A stretch of 64,000 nucleotides of DNA from DASUPK01 sp963736305 (GCA_963736305.1 CAVTOD010000005.1:124001-188000), one strand, 5' to 3'. Positions 51,397 through 59,833 are shown, counted from the first letter of the stretch. A program made the numbers and translations. Notes: generated by a model from the letters alone, not told the origin.

Positions 51397-51815
51397 GCGG
51401 CCAGGACGACCCTGAGCTCCGCCGGGAAGACCGCGACCACATCGTCGATCTCTCCCTCGGAGACGTGGCGCCGGAGCACCCGCGCAGCGGCAGAGCAAGC
51501 GTACGACGCCTCGGTCTCGCCGGGCAACTTCGCCTCATCAGCGATCCGCCGCAGGAACTCGTCCACGCTACGGTCGCTCGTCGGTGTCCTGCTGGGCACC
51601 CATCCCTCGTAGTAGATCCCCCGAACCAGCTCCGGCAGCTGGGCCGCGAGCTGCGCCGCCTCGTCGACCACCAGCCTGTCGCGAACCGCGTGCAGGTACG
51701 CGCGCAGCACTCGATAGGCGAACCTGCGGTCATCGGTCCCGAGCTCTTCCGCCAGCTCCTTCAGCCAGATATTCGTCTTCTCAACGCTTCGATCGATCAC
51801 ATCAACTTCGGACAT
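51393..51815 (-). CDS. DUF2267 family protein
   Basis: A 140-residue helical protein with the DUF2267 pattern: TNIWLKELAEELGTDDRRFAYRVLRAYLHAVRDRL region at 16-50, then LPELVRGIYYEGW. Function unknown; in actinobacteria it is often near stress genes. The ATG at 51815 follows AGAGGAG. It is coupled to the baeRF gene. Confidence 0.85.
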   Translation of the reverse strand: MSEVDVIDRSVEKTNIWLKELAEELGTDDRRFAYRVLRAYLHAVRDRLVVDEAAQLAAQLPELVRGIYYEGWVPSRTPTSDRSVDEFLRRIADEAKLPGETEASYACSAAARVLRRHVSEGEIDDVVAVFPAELRVVLAA

Positions 51816-52000
51816 TCCCACTCCTCTCGCTGGTCGCTCGCTATTCGCGCGTCCCTCATGCGGGTCTGCATTGCGGCCATCTTGACCTCGATCTACTCAC
51901 CGGTCATCGGTACACGACACGGATCGTTGATGGTGCGGACCACGGATCTGAGGCCGCAAACGGCCAACTAGTCGATACCGTGCACTCGACGGGCCCGATC

Positions 52001-53077
52001 ATGGACGACACGAAACATGCCCACGAACCCGGACATCAGGGTCCTCAAACCAGTGGAGCGTCCCAGCCTGATGCGAGGTTTGAGGCACTGCTCGAATCGG
52101 CGCCCGACGCGATCGTGATCGTCAACCAAGGGGGCCTGATTCAAGTCGCCAACAGCGAGGCCGAGCTGATGTTCGGCTACCCACGAGCGGAGCTGATCGG
52201 CCAGCCGGTGGAGCTACTAGTACCTCCCCGCCAAGAGCAGGTCCATATCCAAAACCGGAGCCGCTACCTGGCTAAGCCAAAATCTCGCCCCATGGGGGTG
52301 GGTCTGGACCTCTCTGCTCGTCGAAAGGACGGCAGCGAATTCCCGGTTGAGATCAGCCTCAGCCCCATGCCGACCGACGGCGGGCTGCTGATCACCAGCG
52401 TCATCCGAGACGTGAGCAGCCGGAGACGCCTGGAGGACGCGGCGCTGAGCGCCCGCACGATCGCGGCGCAGGAGCAAGAGCGTGTGCGCATCGCGCGCGA
52501 CCTACACGACGAGGTCGCGCAGGCGCTGAGTGGGATCGCTCTCGGCCTGAAGGCGATCGAGTCAGCGGCGCGCCTCGAGACGGCGCGCGAGCAGGCGAAG
52601 CGGCTCGGTGACGAAGTTTCCGACGCGATGCGCGAGCTGCGGCGGGTCGTCGAGCACCTTCGCCCGGACGAGCTTGCTCATATCGGGTTGGCCGCTTCCC
52701 TGGAGCGTATGGCGGAGGACCGCCAAGAATCGGATCCGACCATCAGGATCGTCTTCCGCAGCGATCGAAACGGTCGCCGCCTTGACCCGGAAGCCGAGCT
52801 GGCGGTGTATCGAGTCGTCCAAGAGGCCCTCACCAACTCGCTCAAGCACGCCGGCGCCAAGACGATCGAGATCGACTTGACCGAGAGCGATAACTCGATT
52901 GTCGCCAGGGTTCGAGACGACGGGTGTGGATTTGACCTGGAGGGAAGCGCGATGAACGGCCTCGGGCTCGGCGGGATGCGCGAGCGAGCCCGGCTGCTGG
53001 GGGGTGAGCTCAAGATCGGCTCGGCCACGAGCCGTGGGACCGAGGTCGTGTTACGTCTACCCTTGGAGCCCGCGTGA
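52001..53077 (+). CDS. PAS-domain sensor histidine kinase (HisKA_3, NarX/DosS class)
   Basis: A 358-residue cytoplasmic kinase without transmembrane segments. A PAS domain (about 26-140; FEALLESAPDAIVIVNQGG, RRKDGSEFPVEISLSPM) is followed by the phosphoacceptor RVRIARDLHDEVAQALSG (H169) and an ATPase domain with YRVVQEALTNSLKHAGA and GLGLGGMRERARLLGG. It lacks the haem-GAF domains of DosS; its PAS might bind a cofactor, but I cannot tell. ATG 52001 is chosen. Its stop overlaps the start of the response regulator gene (GTGA). Confidence 0.88.
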   Translation: MDDTKHAHEPGHQGPQTSGASQPDARFEALLESAPDAIVIVNQGGLIQVANSEAELMFGYPRAELIGQPVELLVPPRQEQVHIQNRSRYLAKPKSRPMGVGLDLSARRKDGSEFPVEISLSPMPTDGGLLITSVIRDVSSRRRLEDAALSARTIAAQEQERVRIARDLHDEVAQALSGIALGLKAIESAARLETAREQAKRLGDEVSDAMRELRRVVEHLRPDELAHIGLAASLERMAEDRQESDPTIRIVFRSDRNGRRLDPEAELAVYRVVQEALTNSLKHAGAKTIEIDLTESDNSIVARVRDDGCGFDLEGSAMNGLGLGGMRERARLLGGELKIGSATSRGTEVVLRLPLEPA

Positions 53078-53718
53078 CCAAAGGCGACGGGGACATCCAG
53101 ATCGTGGTCGCCGATGATCACCCGGTGGTCCGCAGCGGTCTTCGTACCGTTCTCGAGGGGCAGGAGGACATGGAGGTCGTCGGCGAAGCGGCGGATGTCG
53201 AGGAGGCCGGCCGCAAGGTGAACGCTTACAAACCGGACGTTCTGCTTCTCGATTTGGTCATGCCCGGCGGCGTCACGGTCGACTCGATCCCGGAGCTGCG
53301 CACCAGGAGCGACGACACGCGGATCCTCGTCCTGACCATGCAGTCCGACCCTGCCTATGCGCGAGTGGCGCTCCGCCACGGAGCCAGCGGGTACATCCTC
53401 AAGGAGGCGCCGACGGGCGCCCTCGTCCATGCGGTCCGGCGGGTGGCGAGCGGGGGCACCTACGTCGACCCCACCGTCGGAACCCGGCTTGCCCGAGAGC
53501 CCGAGTTCGAAGGGCCGCCGGATGGGCTGAGCCGCCGCGAAGCCCAGATCCTTGGCCTCGTCGCCCTGGGGCTCACCAATCAGGAGATCGCCGACAAGCT
53601 CTTCATCAGCGTGCGGACCGTCGAGGCGCACCGGACCCACATCCAGCAGAAGATGGACTTCAACTCACGCGCCGAGTTGGTGCGCTTCGCGCTCGACCAC
53701 CGGCTGACCGACGAATAG
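53074..53718 (+). CDS. NarL/FixJ (DosR-type) response regulator
   Basis: A 214-residue regulator. The receiver domain has the acidic pocket DDH (14-16) and phosphoacceptor D60 in VLLLDLVMPGG, with T/K switch residues in LVLTMQSD and ILKEAP. The C-terminal LuxR-type HTH is LSRREAQILGLVALGLTNQEIADKLFIS (about 149-176). It pairs with the kinase just upstream (overlapping GTGA start) and is the likely regulator of the island's stress genes. DosR of mycobacteria has the same architecture. Confidence 0.9.
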   Translation: MTKGDGDIQIVVADDHPVVRSGLRTVLEGQEDMEVVGEAADVEEAGRKVNAYKPDVLLLDLVMPGGVTVDSIPELRTRSDDTRILVLTMQSDPAYARVALRHGASGYILKEAPTGALVHAVRRVASGGTYVDPTVGTRLAREPEFEGPPDGLSRREAQILGLVALGLTNQEIADKLFISVRTVEAHRTHIQQKMDFNSRAELVRFALDHRLTDE

Positions 53719-53809
53719 CAGCCATCGAAGCGTAGGTAGTTTCGCCTCGATGAGGATCCGTGTGCGGCCGCGATGGCGGACACGCCGATCGCGCATACGG
53801 TCATCCGCG

Positions 53810-53994
53810 ATGTCATTCGGAGCCATCGTGTTCACAACGCTCGCAGTCGTGATCCTCGCCCTGGTTGCCCTGGGGCAGCGATCGAACAACACGACGTCGA
53901 AGAGATCCTCGGACCCGATTCGAATGATGCCGAAACGCCGGACACGAAGGGCGGCGAGGAAGGGATCACTCGGCGTCTCCGTGCTGGCCACTAA
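53810..53994 (+). pseudogene. Possible small membrane protein, frame uncertain
   Basis: From ATG 53810 one frame gives a transmembrane helix (SFGAIVFTTLAVVILALVALG). After about 30 residues a different frame looks more protein-like, with an acidic segment ending at TAA 53992-53994. A single-base shift may join them. The coding potential is weak, and this could also be spacer DNA before hsp20. Confidence 0.3.
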
Positions 53995-54074
53995 CGCGGA
54001 TACGTGGCTGGCCACGATGACCATCGGTTTCCGCCTGCCTACGGTCCCTCTCGCACCAGCGAAGGAGGCTTGAA

Positions 54075-54502
54075 ATGGAAAGGTCGATGACGCCCTGGCA
54101 TCCGATCGCCGACTTGAGCGAGCTGCTCGACCAGGCGATCTCCCGATTCGGCAACGGCGACGGCTGGAACCCACGGATCGACGTGGTCAAGAAGAACGGC
54201 GAGCTCGTGCTTCGAGCCGACCTGCCCGGTGTGAAGCCGGATGAAATCAAAGTCGAGGTTGAGGCCGGAGTCCTCACGGTCTCGGGCGAGCACGAAGAAA
54301 AGGCCGAGGAGAAGAAGGAGAACTATCTGCGCCGCGAGCGTCGCTACGGCTCCTTCTCACGCTCGATGGCCTTGCCGAGGGAGTGGAGTCCGACGACATC
54401 AAGGCCACCACGGACAACGGGGTACTTGAGCTGAGGATCCCCATGGCGACACCGAAGGAGAAGCCGGCCAAGACCGTGAGGGTGGAGTCGAAGGCCGCGT
54501 AG
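54075..54502 (+). CDS. Hsp20/alpha-crystallin small heat shock protein, frameshifted
   Basis: A small chaperone that binds unfolding proteins. The alpha-crystallin domain begins at RIDVVKKNGELVLRADLPGV (about 35-54), with VEAGVLTVSGEHEEK and YLRRERRYGSFSRSMALP. At about 54377 one base seems to be missing; adding a C gives EGVESDDIKATTDNGVLEL and the C-terminal IxI-like RIPMATPKEKPAKT, ending at 54502. As written, the frame ends at 54434 without this last strand. Hsp20 genes are classic members of dormancy regulons (HspX/Rv2031c). Confidence 0.85.
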
Positions 54503-54534
54503 GTCCACCTGTAGGACTACCCAAGGAGACCCAG

Positions 54535-54735
54535 ATGGCAGTAGCGAAAGTGATCGAGATCAATGCGGCCTCCAATGAGAGTTTCGAGGACGCGATCAAC
54601 GCCGGAATCTCGAAGGCAAGCGAGACGGTTCACAACATCCGCGGCGCCTGGGTGAAGGAGCAACAGGTGACCGTCGACGACGGCAAGATCGCCGAGTACC
54701 GGGTGGACCTCAAGGTCAGCTTTGTGCTCGATTAG
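54535..54735 (+). CDS. Dodecin
   Basis: A 66-residue flavin/CoA-storage protein that forms dodecamers: KVIEINAASNESFEDAIN, then KASETVHNIRGAWVKEQQ, where the Trp of RGAWVK stacks on flavin, and YRVDLKVSFVLD at the end. It buffers free FMN or FAD and protects from photo-oxidative damage. RBS AAGGAGAC precedes the ATG. The next gene starts directly after its stop, so they are co-transcribed. Confidence 0.9.
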   Translation: MAVAKVIEINAASNESFEDAINAGISKASETVHNIRGAWVKEQQVTVDDGKIAEYRVDLKVSFVLD

Positions 54736-54972
54736 ATGGACCCGATGGAGTTCGATGCATACGACCTCGTCGAGCTGACCGAGCCGATCGGGGACCACGC
54801 AGCAGGCGACAGAGGAACGGTGGTGCTCACCGGGCCAGGACACGCTCTCGTCGATTTCACCAGGTCTGATCACCATCAGCCGAACGAGCATGACGCGGTG
54901 AATGTGAAGAACGGGTCGCTACGGCTCATCGAGGGACGCCGACAGCAGCCAACACCCTGGGCTCGGAGCTAG
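54736..54972 (+). CDS. DUF4926-like small protein
   Basis: A 78-residue protein with the pattern YDLVELTEPIGDHAAGDRGTVV, an SH3-like beta barrel resembling DUF4926. Function unknown; in other genomes such proteins sit near toxin or stress genes. It starts without a gap after dodecin; ATG 54745 is an alternative start. Confidence 0.65.
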   Translation: MDPMEFDAYDLVELTEPIGDHAAGDRGTVVLTGPGHALVDFTRSDHHQPNEHDAVNVKNGSLRLIEGRRQQPTPWARS

Positions 54973-54981
54973 CGCCTCCGA

Positions 54982-55080
54982 ATGCCTGATGACGCCCGAC
55001 AAGCAATGGGAAGCGTCGCCACTGCGGTGGCCCACCATGCCACAGCGCCGGTCTTGATCTGCCGCCTCGCGAACAGCTAG
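54982..55080 (+). pseudogene. C-terminal remnant of a universal stress protein
   Basis: A 32-codon frame encodes GSVATAVAHHATAPVLICR, the last ATP-binding strand and helix of UspA proteins. The rest of the gene is absent. It precedes an intact USP gene, so it is a relic of another copy lost from the island. Confidence 0.6.
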
Positions 55081-55114
55081 CTGGGACGAAGCTCTGGACG
55101 CTAGGGTCCGCTCG

Positions 55115-55627
55115 ATGAGTCCTGGCTCCGCGAGCTCAGTAGTCGGCAAGCGCCCGCTGCTCCTCTGCTACGACGGGTCCCCCGACTCGATCGAGGCAAT
55201 TGAGCTGGCTGGGGAGCTGATCGGCGGGGGGCCCGCGCTGGTCCTTCACGTCTGGCTGCCGCCCTCCGCCCTGATCCTGGCGGGAAGGATCGTCGCCGAC
55301 AGCCATCCCCTTGGTTCGGCGATCGCCGAGTTCGATGAGGCGGCGAATAAGGAGGCCGAGCGGATTGCGGCCGAGGGCGCCGAGGCGGCCTCCAGAACCG
55401 GGTTCGAGGCCACGCCTTTGACCGAGCGCGCAGGCCATGGAGTCTGGCGGGCGATCGTCAAGGTCGCTGACGAGCACGATGCGCGCGCGGTGATTGTCGG
55501 GTCACACGGCCGGTCCGCAGCCGCTTCGGCAGTGCTCGGCAGCGTCTCGCACGGCGTCGTCAACCACTGCAATCGGCCCGTCCTAGTGGCGCCGTGCAGC
55601 GGCGATCACCTGGACGCGGAGGATTGA
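55115..55627 (+). CDS. Universal stress protein (UspA family)
   Basis: A 170-residue single-domain USP. It has LLLCYDGSPDSIEAIELA at the start and the ATP-binding signature GSHGRSAAASAVLGSVSHGVV (G-2x-G-9x-GS, about 129-149). It likely binds ATP and acts in persistence or redox stress. Two more USP genes follow at 57783 and 58684. Start ATG 55115. Confidence 0.88.
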   Translation: MSPGSASSVVGKRPLLLCYDGSPDSIEAIELAGELIGGGPALVLHVWLPPSALILAGRIVADSHPLGSAIAEFDEAANKEAERIAAEGAEAASRTGFEATPLTERAGHGVWRAIVKVADEHDARAVIVGSHGRSAAASAVLGSVSHGVVNHCNRPVLVAPCSGDHLDAED

Positions 55628-55649
55628 GCGCAGCCGAGCAGCCTGAGGT

Positions 55650-56681
55650 ATGACAACCCGGCGTCAGGTCCCGTCGCCTCCGACGGGAAGGACGCTGCTC
55701 CTGCTCGCCGCGCTGGTTGTCCTCGCGATCAGCGCGCTCTATGTCCTGTTGCCCGCCCTGGCGGGCTTGAGGGACACCTGGAGCAGGATTTCCGAGGGTG
55801 ATGTTCTCTGGCTGCTCGCTGCCGCTGGCCTCGAGGCCCTCTCCTTCCTTTCCTACATCGTCGCCTTCCGGGGCGTATTCGAGGGCGGGTCAATTCGAAT
55901 CTCCTGGCGGGACAGCTACCGGATCACGATGGCTGGCGTCATCGCCACGCGGCTGCTTGCTGCAGCTGGCGCCGGCGGGGTCGTACTAACGGTCTGGGCG
56001 CTTGACCGCGCCGGCGTGCCTCGCCGCGAGATCGCGGCGCGGGAGGCCACTTTCCTAGTTCTTCTCTACGGCCTGTATATGGCTGCGCTGGTCGTTGGCG
56101 GAATTGGGCTGTGGACCGGCTTCCTCCCGGGCCCACGGTCATTAGGCCTCACGCTGGTCCCGGCACTGTTCGGTGCCGCCGTCATTGCGCTTTCCATCGC
56201 CGCAATGATCTTCGCCCGTGACCTGGAGAGCGCGGCCGAGAGGTTCAAGGCCGCTCCAAGCCGGGTCGCCCGCCTGGTCCGGGCTGTCGCCACGGCCCCA
56301 GCGACGCTGGGGGCCGGGGTCAAGGGCGTCTTGTCGATGACGCGGGCGCGCAAGCCGGAGATGCTGGGCGCGCTCGGATGGTGGGCATTCGACATCGGCG
56401 TGCTCTTTGCGTCGCTCCGTGCCTTCGGTGGAGACCCGGAGATATCGATCGTCGTGATGGCCTATTTCGTCGGGATGCTGGCAAACACGCTCCCCGTCCC
56501 CGGCGGGATCGGCGCTGTCGATGGCGGCATGATCGGCGCGCTGATCGGATTCGGCGTGGATGCTGGGCTGGCGATCGTCGCCGTTCTCACCTATCGCCTG
56601 TTCGCCTTCTGGCTGCCGATCGTCCCCGGCGTGATCGCCTACGTCCAGTTGATCCGGGAGGAACCCGCGCCAAGCGGCTAA
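55650..56681 (+). CDS. Lysylphosphatidylglycerol synthase-type transmembrane protein (UPF0104)
   Basis: A 343-residue membrane protein with about eight helices, of the flippase half of the LPG synthase family (aminoacyl-transferase half absent). Conserved parts are DSYRITMAGVIATRLLAAAGAGG and NTLPVPGGIGAVDGGMIGAL. Such proteins may move lipids or bind dolichol-type carriers; the exact job is unknown. It lies 22 bp after the USP gene, and its 3' end overlaps the convergent PfkB-like gene by 4 bp. Confidence 0.82.
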   Translation: MTTRRQVPSPPTGRTLLLLAALVVLAISALYVLLPALAGLRDTWSRISEGDVLWLLAAAGLEALSFLSYIVAFRGVFEGGSIRISWRDSYRITMAGVIATRLLAAAGAGGVVLTVWALDRAGVPRREIAAREATFLVLLYGLYMAALVVGGIGLWTGFLPGPRSLGLTLVPALFGAAVIALSIAAMIFARDLESAAERFKAAPSRVARLVRAVATAPATLGAGVKGVLSMTRARKPEMLGALGWWAFDIGVLFASLRAFGGDPEISIVVMAYFVGMLANTLPVPGGIGAVDGGMIGALIGFGVDAGLAIVAVLTYRLFAFWLPIVPGVIAYVQLIREEPAPSG

Positions 56682-57286
56682 GCCGCGGCCGCTACGGCGC
56701 CGGTGTACACGCCGATGAAGCGAAGGTAGTTGTCGGCAATCTGCGAGGCCGCATCCGCGCGGGAAGAGCTGCCGTCGATCCAGCCCTCGAGCGGATCGCC
56801 CCAAATTGATCGACCGATTGCCTCAGCGGAGAGGATGCCTGGGTTCCGCGTACCCGTGATCAGAGACACGTCGGACTCGATCCCCGCGGCGAGCGTTACA
56901 CCGTAGAGGTCATCGAGCTCATGCCGCGTCAGCGGCGGGCTGGACGTCTCGGCAATCACCACGCGACTGCCGCCGCGTCGATCGTGGATGTAGGCGCCGT
57001 TGGCGGCTTGTGTCTCGACCGATAGAACGGATACCCCTTCGACGGCCAGCAAGGACCCCAGGACCGTGCCGGTCTCGCCGCCAAGCGGCACGCAGAGGCT
57101 CACCTTGGCTCCAAGCTGCGCCGCCATCCGCGCCACCCAGAAGCCCTGTCCGCCGGCGTGCAGGTGTATGTCGGGCTCTCTTTCCGACCCGGCCTCGACC
57201 ATGATCGTCACCATCGGGGATGGCGCAAAAACCGCGACTGAGCAGGAGCCGAGTGGAAGCTCCGAGGGACTTCCGGATTCGAACAT
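56678..57286 (-). CDS. PfkB-family sugar kinase-like protein, truncated
   Basis: A 202-residue protein covering about the first two thirds of a PfkB kinase (usual length about 310): VAVFAPSPMVTIMVEAG, then VSLCVPLGGETGTVLGSLL. The first signature normally reads GGxGxN; here it is GGQGFW (45-50), with Trp in place of the Asn. The C-terminal ATP-binding GAGD motif and catalytic Asp are absent. It is probably inactive as a kinase. The M. tuberculosis DosR-regulon protein PfkB/Rv2029c is the family parallel. A TATACT -10-like box lies just upstream. Confidence 0.6.
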   Translation of the reverse strand: MFESGSPSELPLGSCSVAVFAPSPMVTIMVEAGSEREPDIHLHAGGQGFWVARMAAQLGAKVSLCVPLGGETGTVLGSLLAVEGVSVLSVETQAANGAYIHDRRGGSRVVIAETSSPPLTRHELDDLYGVTLAAGIESDVSLITGTRNPGILSAEAIGRSIWGDPLEGWIDGSSSRADAASQIADNYLRFIGVYTGAVAAAA

Positions 57287-57299
57287 GTCCCGAAGCCTA

Positions 57300-57305
57300 A
57301 GTATA
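57300..57305 (-). promoter_or_regulatory. -10 box upstream of the PfkB-like gene
   Basis: TATACT, one base from consensus, reads on the minus strand 13 bases before the ATG at 57286. TTCGGGAC (57287-57294, minus strand) sits between it and the start and equals one half of the mycobacterial DosR box; the other half does not match. The 57287-57399 spacer is AT-richer than its surroundings. Confidence 0.35.
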
Positions 57306-57399
57306 GAAAAGGACCGTATCTACGTAGTGGGCGCGGATAGGAATAGGACGTGGCTACGCATTCGCCGCGGCCCCAACGGTGGTTGGGTCTCCTAGGTCG

Positions 57400-57786
57400 A
57401 TGACATGCTTCGCCGTTCAGAGAGTGAAAGCGACCGCCGCCGCGCTCGAGCCGATCGACGAGCTCAACGAGAGGCACGGTCCCGTCTCCTTCTTCCAGTC
57501 AGGGGGCTGTTGCGACGGGAGCGCGCCAATGTGCCTCGAGAGGGGCGAGCTACTCCCCTCGCCAAGTGACGCCAAAATCGGCGAGATCGGCGGGTCACCC
57601 TTCTATGTGGACACCGAGCAGTACGAGCGCTGGGGCCGGCCCGCACTCGTAATCGATGTGGCCCCGGGTGCGGCCGGTGGCTTCTCCTTGGAGGGTCTGG
57701 TGGAAGTCCATTTCGTCACCCGCACACCGGCGAGCGCCTCTCCGGCCGTCGACGAATCGGATCACTCGGAGGTGATCGCAAAATGA
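57400..57786 (+). CDS. DUF779 family protein
   Basis: A 128-residue protein with the family core GPVSFFQSGGCCDGSAPMC (about 27-45) and VYVDTEQYERW-like strand FYVDTEQYERW. The vicinal cysteines may bind a metal. Family members are often found with aldehyde dehydrogenases, but here it is translationally coupled to a two-domain USP (ATGA overlap). Start ATG 57400. Confidence 0.82.
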   Translation: MTCFAVQRVKATAAALEPIDELNERHGPVSFFQSGGCCDGSAPMCLERGELLPSPSDAKIGEIGGSPFYVDTEQYERWGRPALVIDVAPGAAGGFSLEGLVEVHFVTRTPASASPAVDESDHSEVIAK

Positions 57787-58706
57787 GCAAGGTGATTGTC
57801 GGTTTCGACGCGAGCGAACAGTCCGATGACGCGATGGTCCTCGGCCAGGCACTGGCGAAGGCCTACGGCGCCGAGCTTCACATCGCGATCGTCCTTCCAC
57901 GCACACGCATTCCCTTCGAGGAGGCGATCGCCGGCGGACCGCTCTCCGCCCAGCTGGAGGAGCGCCTTTACGAGTCCGCCGAGCGCCGGCTGGGGGGAAG
58001 CGAGTTCGTTCGTGCCAGTCTTGATGGCGAGGTCGGCGGTCGATCGGCCGCGCGGGCCCTCTACGAATACGCGCGGGACTGCGATGCCGATCTGATCGTC
58101 GTCGGTTCTTCCCATCGCGGGAAGGTCGGGCGGATACTCCCTGGAAGCGTCGGGGAGAGCCTGCTGCGGGGCGCGCCATGCGCGGTGGCGGTCGCGCCCC
58201 GCACCTTCGCCCGCCGCGAGCATGCCGGCTTCAACCGAATCGGAATCGCGTATGACGGATCCCGGGAGGCGGATTTGGCGTTGGCCGAGGCCGGGGGGCT
58301 CGCGCGGTCTGTGGGAGCCCAGCTGCGCGTGATCACGGTCGTTCCCACCCAGACGTCCTTCCCGATGCAGGCCGCGCTTGCCGGAGAGTTGCTCGAGGAC
58401 CTTCGGGGCGAGTTTCGTGGGGTGCTGGAGAAAGGGCTCTCGAAGCTGGGTGATAAGACGGAGGCAGAGCCGGTTCTTCGGGAGGGCGACCCGGCGACCG
58501 TTCTCGCCGAGCAAGGGATCGACCTCGACGTGCTCGTCATGGGATCACGCGGCTACGGGCCGGTTCGCAGCGCGCTCCTCGGAGCAATCTCGTCCGCCGT
58601 CATCAGGACCGCTCCGTGTCCGGTGCTGATCACGCCCAGGGGACTTGCTCACGAATCAGGGCCCATTCAAAGGAGGGCGCACGATGAGCTTGCCGTGGAG
58701 CAATAA
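57783..58706 (+). CDS. Universal stress protein, two-domain
   Basis: A 307-residue tandem USP. Domain 1 (1-140) has GSSHRGKVGRILPGSVGESLL and domain 2 (150-290) GSRGYGPVRSALLGAISSAVI; both fit the G-2x-G-9x-G(S/T) ATP-binding rule. Tandem USPs such as Rv2005c, Rv2623 and Rv1996 are major DosR-regulon proteins in mycobacteria. It is coupled to DUF779, and its 3' end overlaps the next USP gene by 23 bp. Confidence 0.9.
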   Translation: MSKVIVGFDASEQSDDAMVLGQALAKAYGAELHIAIVLPRTRIPFEEAIAGGPLSAQLEERLYESAERRLGGSEFVRASLDGEVGGRSAARALYEYARDCDADLIVVGSSHRGKVGRILPGSVGESLLRGAPCAVAVAPRTFARREHAGFNRIGIAYDGSREADLALAEAGGLARSVGAQLRVITVVPTQTSFPMQAALAGELLEDLRGEFRGVLEKGLSKLGDKTEAEPVLREGDPATVLAEQGIDLDVLVMGSRGYGPVRSALLGAISSAVIRTAPCPVLITPRGLAHESGPIQRRAHDELAVEQ

Positions 58707-59136
58707 GAGGGACAAGGACATGTTCAAGACAATCGTTCTCGCCCTGGACGGGTCAGACGGAGCCAAGAAGGCGATCCCGGTCGCGGCCGAGCTCGCCGAG
58801 AAGGAGAAGGCAAACATCGTCATCGCGCATGTGACCGAGTACCTGGCCGCGAAGAGTGGAGAGCTTCCTCACGTAGACGAGGACCAGGTCCGCGACCAGA
58901 TCCAGGAGGAAGCGAAGGAACTCTCGGATCGCGGCATCGACACTAAGGTCGAACTGGCCGACGTCACGGCTGGCGGCCCGGCGCATGCGATCGTCGATAT
59001 CGCCGACCGCAACGACGGCGATCTGATCGTCACCGGCACCCGGGGCCACGGTTCAGTCGCCGGCTTGATGCTCGGCAGCGTTGCGCACCGGCTGCTCCAC
59101 ATCGCCAAGCGCCCCACACTGGCCGTCCCTTCATAG
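58684..59136 (+). CDS. Universal stress protein (UspA family)
   Basis: A 150-residue USP: FKTIVLALDGSDGAKKAIPVA at 13-33 and GTRGHGSVAGLMLGSVAHRLL near the C-terminus. The ATG at 58684 follows AAAGGAGGG, a good ribosome binding site inside the previous gene. The first 12 residues are an extra charged leader; ATG at residue 13 is a possible internal start. Acts in the cytoplasm, probably ATP-binding. Confidence 0.9.
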   Translation: MSLPWSNKRDKDMFKTIVLALDGSDGAKKAIPVAAELAEKEKANIVIAHVTEYLAAKSGELPHVDEDQVRDQIQEEAKELSDRGIDTKVELADVTAGGPAHAIVDIADRNDGDLIVTGTRGHGSVAGLMLGSVAHRLLHIAKRPTLAVPS

Positions 59137-59287
59137 ACCGAGGATGACTCCGGCAGTACGAAGTCCGGCCTCCTCTCGCGTCCTGATCAGCGCAGGCCAA
59201 TTCCGAGGTCAGACTCGGACTGGTCTGTCCTCGCTGGGGCAAGGACGAAGATCTCCGCGGCGAGGTCCGGGCTGACCTCGATCGCGC

Positions 59288-59833
59288 TCAGGTGGGCGAA
59301 TCTCTAAGGGCGGACCGGCCCTCACTGACGCACCGGTTCACCTTGGTGTGCGTCCAGCCGGTGTTCTCACAGATCTCCACGTAGCTGAGTCCCATTGCGA
59401 GCAGCGCTAGAGCACGGCGCTCGTCGGGCTTCAGGCGCGAGATTGCCTGGAGCTTCTCGGCGACGAGCTCGTCGCGTTCGGTTCGCTCGGCTGGTCCTGG
59501 GAGCTCGCTCGGCAGCGCCTCGCCGAGATCCACGGGACCGCCGGCAGTGTCCATCACCAGGCTGCATTCCCTCTGGCGCCACGTCCGTCGTCGCATCGCC
59601 CAAGCCTCGCGCTTCACCGTCGTATAGAGCCACGCAAGCGGCTCGCCGAGACCGTTGTACCGCTCGATGATGAGCAGGCAGGCGGACTGAAGGGCGTCAT
59701 CAGCGTCCTCCGCGAGCTCCGCATGGCGACGCGCCTGACGGCGCAATAGGTGCTGACTGCGGCGCAGGATCTCCGTGAGCAGCTCGGCGTTTCGCTCGCA
59801 AGCGCTTGATCGGGAGTCCGGCTGGGTGGCCAT
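59288..59833 (-). CDS. Sigma-70 family RNA polymerase sigma factor (ECF-like)
   Basis: A 181-residue sigma factor. Region 2 is recognisable in ADDALQSACLLIIERYNGLGEPLAWLYTTVKREAWAMRRR (about 46-85, shown here only by its ends) and region 4 in LKPDERRALALLAMGLSYVEICENTGWTHTKVNRCVSEG. No anti-sigma gene is adjacent. ATG 59833 is preferred to an upstream TTG-type start. It is the last gene before the right border of the island and might act on island promoters. Confidence 0.82.
   Translation of the reverse strand: MATQPDSRSSACERNAELLTEILRRSQHLLRRQARRHAELAEDADDALQSACLLIIERYNGLGEPLAWLYTTVKREAWAMRRRTWRQRECSLVMDTAGGPVDLGEALPSELPGPAERTERDELVAEKLQAISRLKPDERRALALLAMGLSYVEICENTGWTHTKVNRCVSEGRSALRDSPT

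Noticed and set aside
53750..54073. A 107-codon basic frame before hsp20
   Set aside because: Only its transmembrane portion looks genuine; the remainder is Arg-rich and out of the more plausible frame, so I list only a low-confidence fragment.
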